A stretch of 64,000 nt of DNA from Mesoterricola silvestris (GTDB lineage Bacteria > Acidobacteriota > Holophagae > Holophagales > Holophagaceae), in assembly GCF_030295405.1 (NCBI RefSeq), contig NZ_AP027080.1:2356001-2420000 (forward strand), in the 5' to 3' direction. This document shows, piece after piece, positions 60,553 to 64,000 of this stretch (position 1 is its first letter; each line of letters starts with the position of its first letter). The notes under the pieces are model-generated. The model was not told where the DNA came from. It saw only the letters and a list, made by a program, of their open reading frames with translations, and made no database searches. Made by a program: the position numbers and the translations under genes.

Positions 60553-61605
60553 TCAGATCATAGGCCTTACACCTTCCCAGGTGGTAACGAGGCGGTCCGA
60601 GATGCCCCGGATCCGCTCCACGGCTTCGTCCACGTCAGCGAGGGTGAGGTCGCGGTGGGTGATGAAGCGCAGGGCGCTGCCCACGGGGAGGACCCGCACC
60701 CGGGCCTCCTCGAGGATGGCCAGGGCGGAGGGGGCGTCGGGGACGGGGACAAGGAGGATGTTGGTCTCGGGCACGGGGGCCTTGAAGCCCATGGAGCGCA
60801 ATCCGTCGGCGAGGCGCCGGGCCTTCTCGTGGTCCTCGGGGATGCGGGGGAGGTAGTCCAGGGCCTCCAGGCCCGCGGCGGCCATGACCCCGCCCTGGCG
60901 CACGCCGCCGCCCAGCATCTTGCGGATGCGCCGGGCGTCCTCGATGAGGTCGCGGCCGCCGCAGAGCACGGAGCCCATGGGGGCGCCCAGGCCCTTGCTG
61001 AGGCAGACGCTGACGGTGTCGGCGCCCCAGGCCATGGCGTCCAGGGAGGCGCCCTGGGCGGCGGCGGCGTGCCAGAGGCGGGCCCCGTCCAGGTGGACCT
61101 TCAGGTTCCGGCCCTGGGCCTGCTCCACCAGTTCGCGGTGCTCGGCGGCCGACAGGCAGGTGCCGCCGGCGAAGTTGTGGGTGTTCTCCAGGCAGAGCAG
61201 GGTGGTGCGCAGGGTGTAGTAGGGGCCGGGGGCCCCCGCGGCGCGCCACACCTGCATGGGGGTGATCCGGCCGGGGCCGGCCTCCCAGGGCAGGGCCTCG
61301 GGCATGCCCTGGGCGAGCCAGGCGGCGGTGCCCAGTTCGGAGCCCAGCACGTGGGCCTGGGCGGGGGCCAGGAACCGCTCGCCGCGCTTGAGGTGGAGCA
61401 TGAGGGCGATCCCGTTGGCCATGCAGCCCGAGGGGGTCCAGAGGCCGGCCTCCTTGCCCAGGAGCCCGGCCACGCGCCGCTCCAGGCGGTCCATGGTGGG
61501 GTCGCGGTCCAGGACGTCGTCGCCCACCTCCGCTTCGGCCATGGCCTTCCTCATCCCGGCGGTGGGCCGGGTCACGGTGTCGGAGCGGAAATCCAGCGGT
61601 CTCAT
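60553..61605 (-). CDS. ltaE: Low-specificity L-threonine aldolase
   Basis: A 350-residue PLP enzyme that splits L-threonine or allo-threonine to glycine and acetaldehyde. The start DFRSDTVTRPTAGMRKAM is the family signature. Others: GDDVLDRDPTMDRLE, LENTHNFAGGTCL, VHLDGARLWHAA with the pyridine-binding Asp, and SVCLSKGLGAPMGSVL with the PLP Lys. Length and motifs are complete. Single gene. Confidence 0.94.
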   Translation of the reverse strand: MRPLDFRSDTVTRPTAGMRKAMAEAEVGDDVLDRDPTMDRLERRVAGLLGKEAGLWTPSGCMANGIALMLHLKRGERFLAPAQAHVLGSELGTAAWLAQGMPEALPWEAGPGRITPMQVWRAAGAPGPYYTLRTTLLCLENTHNFAGGTCLSAAEHRELVEQAQGRNLKVHLDGARLWHAAAAQGASLDAMAWGADTVSVCLSKGLGAPMGSVLCGGRDLIEDARRIRKMLGGGVRQGGVMAAAGLEALDYLPRIPEDHEKARRLADGLRSMGFKAPVPETNILLVPVPDAPSALAILEEARVRVLPVGSALRFITHRDLTLADVDEAVERIRGISDRLVTTWEGVRPMI

Positions 61606-61654
61606 GGCAAGGATTGTAGACCGATTCTTGCTACCCTGGAGCCACGGAGCCTCC

Positions 61655-62536
61655 ATGACCCTTCTCATCGCGATTCTGCTCGGCCTCATCCAGGGCGTCA
61701 CCGAATTCCTGCCCGTGTCCTCCACGGCCCACCTCACCCTGGCCGAGAACCTGCTCCTCAGGCAGAGCATGCCCCTGGCCTTCGACGTGCTGCTCCACGT
61801 GGGGACCCTGCTGGCGCTGATCGTGTACTTCCGGGCGGAGATCCTCCAGATGCTCCGCGGCATCCTGGGCAGGGACGCCGAGGGCCTGCGGCTGGCGGGT
61901 TGGGTCCTCCTGGCCATGGTGCCCACCGTGATCTTCGGCTTCGCCACCCGCCACCTGAAGGAGACCGCCAAGGAGCACGTGTGGATCTACGGCGCCTGCC
62001 TCCTCCTCACGGCGGTCCTGCTCTTCACGGCCAACAACCTCAGCGCCAGGAACCAGGAGGCCCGCGGGCTGGACGAGATGGGCCCCTGGGACGCCCTGGC
62101 CGTGGGCACCATCCAGGGCCTGGGGGGCGGCTTCGGGCTCTCCCGCAGCGGATCGACCATCGCCATGGGCGTGTTCAAGGGCCTCAAGCTGCCCTCCGCC
62201 ACCCGCTTCAGCTTCCTGCTGGGCATGCCCACCATCCTGGGCGCCGCCGTGCTGGAAGGCTCCCACATCCTCAAGCCCCTGCTGCGCCACCAGCCCCTTC
62301 CCGCGGAACTGGCCTTCCCCGCCGGCTCCATCAGCCCCGCCCTGGCCTGCGTCGTGGGCGTGGCGGTCTCGGCCGTCTCGGGCTACTTCGCCATCGGGCT
62401 CCTGGACCGCTTCACCCGCAAGCCCCGGCTCAATCCCTTCGCCTTCTACTGCCTCTGCGCGGGCGTGGCGATGATCATCCTGGGCACGGTGGGGGCCAAG
62501 GGGTTCTTCTTCGCCCAGGGCGTATCCCTCCCCTGA
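61655..62536 (+). CDS. uppP: Undecaprenyl-diphosphatase (BacA/UppP)
   Basis: A 293-residue inner-membrane enzyme that dephosphorylates undecaprenyl pyrophosphate and so recycles the lipid carrier for wall synthesis; it also confers bacitracin resistance. The catalytic GLIQGVTEFLPVSSTAHLTL (Glu and Ser) and the second motif GGGFGLSRSGSTIAMG (Arg) are intact. Eight helices are predicted. It is divergent from the aldolase gene. Confidence 0.95.
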   Translation: MTLLIAILLGLIQGVTEFLPVSSTAHLTLAENLLLRQSMPLAFDVLLHVGTLLALIVYFRAEILQMLRGILGRDAEGLRLAGWVLLAMVPTVIFGFATRHLKETAKEHVWIYGACLLLTAVLLFTANNLSARNQEARGLDEMGPWDALAVGTIQGLGGGFGLSRSGSTIAMGVFKGLKLPSATRFSFLLGMPTILGAAVLEGSHILKPLLRHQPLPAELAFPAGSISPALACVVGVAVSAVSGYFAIGLLDRFTRKPRLNPFAFYCLCAGVAMIILGTVGAKGFFFAQGVSLP

Positions 62537-62543
62537 AAAATTA

Positions 62544-62602
62544 GTCAAGTCCACTTGACAACCCGTCCCGGGGGCCCCATCGTGATGTCAAGTTGATTTG
62601 AC
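62544..62602 (+). promoter_or_regulatory. Twin operators upstream of the Xre regulator
   Basis: GTCAAGT-CC-ACTTGAC (62544-62559, perfect) and GTCAAGT-TG-ATTTGAC (62587-62602, one mismatch), centres 43 bp apart, about four helical turns. Small Xre proteins usually bind such sites near their own start, so autoregulation with cooperative or looped binding is likely. TTGACA within each could be a -35. Confidence 0.6.
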
Positions 62603-62617
62603 ACCCCCGGGAGCCCC

Positions 62618-62830
62618 ATGGCACGTTTCGTCGTGCACAACCGAGTCCGCGAATCCAGGCAGAACCACGGCCTGACGCAGCAGGACCTGGCCGACGCCGT
62701 GGGCGTCTCCCGGCAGAGCATCAATTCCATCGAACAGGGCAAGTACATTCCGAGCCTGCCCCTGGCCCTGCACCTGGCCCGGGTCTTCGGCCTGTCCACG
62801 GACGCCCTGTTCGAACTGAAGGAGCGGTGA
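62618..62830 (+). CDS. Small Xre-family transcriptional regulator
   Basis: A 70-residue protein that is almost only a helix-turn-helix: RVRESRQNHGLTQQDLADAV, then GVSRQSINSIEQGKYIPSLP. It belongs to the short YozG/PF01381 type often paired with a membrane protein. GGGAG precedes the ATG. Two palindromes lie directly upstream, and the next gene encodes a small membrane protein whose start is 2 nt after this stop. Confidence 0.9.
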   Translation: MARFVVHNRVRESRQNHGLTQQDLADAVGVSRQSINSIEQGKYIPSLPLALHLARVFGLSTDALFELKER

Positions 62831-62832
62831 AG

Positions 62833-63030
62833 ATGTTCGACGAGCGCATGATCCTGCACCGGTACAAGGCCACGAGCCACGCCGCCATGGCCGGGGCCCT
62901 GGTGGCGGGCTTCCTCAGCCTGCGCGCCCTCTACCGGGGCGAGGGCCTGCGGAAGGACCTCTTCGCCATCCTCTGCGCCATGGCCGTCACCAAGATCGCA
63001 GCCCTCGTGTACTTCCGCCTCAGGGACTAG
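62833..63030 (+). CDS. Small two-helix membrane protein
   Basis: A 65-residue protein. ATG 62833 lies 2 nt after the regulator stop, with GGAG inside the regulator gene as its ribosome site. Helices at about residues 18-32 (AMAGALVAGFLSLRALY) and 42-58 (DLFAILCAMAVTKIAALVYF) suggest an inner-membrane hairpin. The pairing of a small Xre protein with such a partner is common in bacteria, but the role is unknown. It is probably co-transcribed with the following ABC genes or stands just before them. Confidence 0.72.
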   Translation: MFDERMILHRYKATSHAAMAGALVAGFLSLRALYRGEGLRKDLFAILCAMAVTKIAALVYFRLRD

Positions 63031-63083
63031 GGCCCCTGCTAGAATGGCCCCAACACACCGCGGAAAAGAAAAAAGGAGATGGT

Positions 63084-63848
63084 TTGATCCAGATAACGGA
63101 CATCTATAAATCCTTCCATGTCAAGGATAAGAAGACGCGCTCGAAGATGCGCATCGAAGCGGTGCGGGGCATCTCCCTCACGGTGAAACCAGGGGAGATC
63201 TACGGCCTCCTGGGTCCCAACGGCGCGGGCAAGTCCACCACCCTTCGCATGATCGCGGGCCTCATGGTGCCCGACGCCGGCACCATCGAGGTCTGCGGCA
63301 TCGATTCCACCCGGGAGCCCGAGAGGGCCCGGGCCACCATCGGCTACCTCTCCACGGACCTGAGCGTCTACAACCGCTTCACCCCCCGGGAACTGCTCAA
63401 GCTCTTCGGGGAGTTCCAGGGCGTGGACGCGGCCGTGGCCGAGCGCCGCGGCCTCCACCTCCTGGAGCGCCTCCACATGGCCGAATTCGCCGATGTGAAG
63501 ATGGAGGGCTTCTCCGGGGGCCAGAAGCAGAAGGTGTCCATCGCCCGGGCCCTGCTCCACGATCCCAAGGTGGTGATCTTCGACGAGCCCACCACGGGCC
63601 TGGACGTGCTCACCGCCAAGACCGTGCTGGACCTCCTGGGCATCATGAAGGCCGAGGGACGCTCGGTCATCGTCTCCACCCACGTCATGCCCATGGTGGA
63701 AGCCATCTGCGACCGCGTCGGCATCATCTTCGAGGGCACCCTGCACGGGGACGCCTCCCCCCGGGAGATCCTGGACCGCCGGGGGGTGCGGACCCTGGAC
63801 GAGGTGTTCTTCCAGCTTGTGGCCGAAAAGGAAAGGGGCGTGGCATGA
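63084..63848 (+). CDS. ABC transporter ATP-binding protein (NatA-like)
   Basis: A 254-residue ATPase. TTG 63084 follows AAGGAG by five bases. Walker A GLLGPNGAGKSTT, signature EGFSGGQKQKVSIARAL, Walker B VVIFDEPTTGLD and H-loop VSTHVM are all standard. It couples by ATGA to the permease and resembles NatA of sodium export systems. Confidence 0.92.
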   Translation: MIQITDIYKSFHVKDKKTRSKMRIEAVRGISLTVKPGEIYGLLGPNGAGKSTTLRMIAGLMVPDAGTIEVCGIDSTREPERARATIGYLSTDLSVYNRFTPRELLKLFGEFQGVDAAVAERRGLHLLERLHMAEFADVKMEGFSGGQKQKVSIARALLHDPKVVIFDEPTTGLDVLTAKTVLDLLGIMKAEGRSVIVSTHVMPMVEAICDRVGIIFEGTLHGDASPREILDRRGVRTLDEVFFQLVAEKERGVA

Positions 63849-64000
63849 AGGGGGCGCTGCTGATCGTGAAAAAGGAGTTCATGGAGCTGTCCAAGGACCG
63901 CAAGACCATGTTCTTCACCTTCGTCATGCCGCTGGTGCTCTTCCCGCTGCTGTTCGGGATGATCGGCCGCCTCGGCCGCAACGACAAGGCGGAGCGCACC
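63845..64000 (+). CDS. ABC-2-type permease (NatB-like), 3' truncated by window
   Basis: The first 52 codons. VKKEFMELSKDRKTMFFTFV followed by a hydrophobic helix (MPLVLFPLLFGMIG) is the classic start of NatB/YhaP-type permeases. The gene continues past the right edge. Its ATG overlaps the ATPase stop codon. Confidence 0.85.
   Translation, partial: MKGALLIVKKEFMELSKDRKTMFFTFVMPLVLFPLLFGMIGRLGRNDKAERT

Overview
The window is about 64 kb of high-GC DNA, visibly above 65% G+C except in one island. It is densely coded in short runs of genes whose start and stop codons overlap. The organism is a diderm (Gram-negative) bacterium: there is a TonB-dependent outer-membrane receptor with an N-terminal carboxypeptidase-regulatory domain, and there are several lipoproteins, Tat substrates and periplasmic peptidoglycan enzymes. 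The large receptor, the monomeric isocitrate dehydrogenase and the overall style suggest Acidobacteriota, possibly the Holophaga/Geothrix group. That assignment is inference from protein style only, because no rRNA lies in the window.

Layout. 1-4.5 kb: a truncated PAS histidine kinase, a secreted Gly/Tyr-rich protein, DNA polymerase IV, and an iron-sulfur repair protein (RIC) behind a CRP/FNR-type palindrome. 5-23.7 kb: a peptidoglycan turnover and salvage locus in five divergent or convergent blocks. It encodes a beta-lactamase-fold/NamZ fusion, two Zn amidases, an L,D-transpeptidase, an exported diaminopimelate-decarboxylase-like enzyme, a class A beta-lactamase-like protein, an NlpC/P60 endopeptidase, a dipeptide epimerase, an exported C26-type glutamine-amidotransferase-fold hydrolase, a BadF-type amino-sugar kinase, a GHL10 lipoprotein, a NagX-like membrane protein, an AmpG-like permease, MurQ, a NagZ-like glycosidase and a sodium:solute symporter. 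24-34.4 kb: TonB receptor, M14 carboxypeptidase, LD-carboxypeptidase, monomeric isocitrate dehydrogenase, ClC channel, and an unknown protein. 34.7-43 kb: an Rhs polymorphic-toxin locus. It has one full-length Rhs protein with its immunity candidate, a displaced amidase-like toxin tip with a DUF3828-like periplasmic immunity candidate, a scrambled second copy of Rhs core DNA, and a small membrane protein. The cassette DNA is much more AT-rich than its surroundings. 43-55 kb: STAS protein, Dus, MFS exporter, methyltransferase, BrnT/BrnA, a KimA-like permease, a cNMP-binding protein, an Rrf2 regulator, an ABC exporter and a thermolysin-type protease. 55-64 kb: HypC-HypD-HypE, a tyrosine phosphatase, a flotillin-like SPFH protein, threonine aldolase, UppP, a small Xre regulator with twin operators, and the start of a NatAB-like ABC system.

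The least expected structure is a family of roughly 170-230 bp intergenic repeats found at four loci, two of them as inverted pairs. Each unit carries a hairpin whose stem changes by paired substitutions between copies. At all four loci a hairpin end sits 3-16 nt beyond the stop codon of a gene that reads into the element.

How the genes fit together: the 5-24 kb locus, with the LD-carboxypeptidase at 29-30 kb, could in principle strip stem peptides and amino sugars from wall fragments outside the cytoplasm, import them, and convert MurNAc and the L-Ala-D-Glu dipeptide for central metabolism. No CRISPR array, rRNA, tRNA or transposase was seen.
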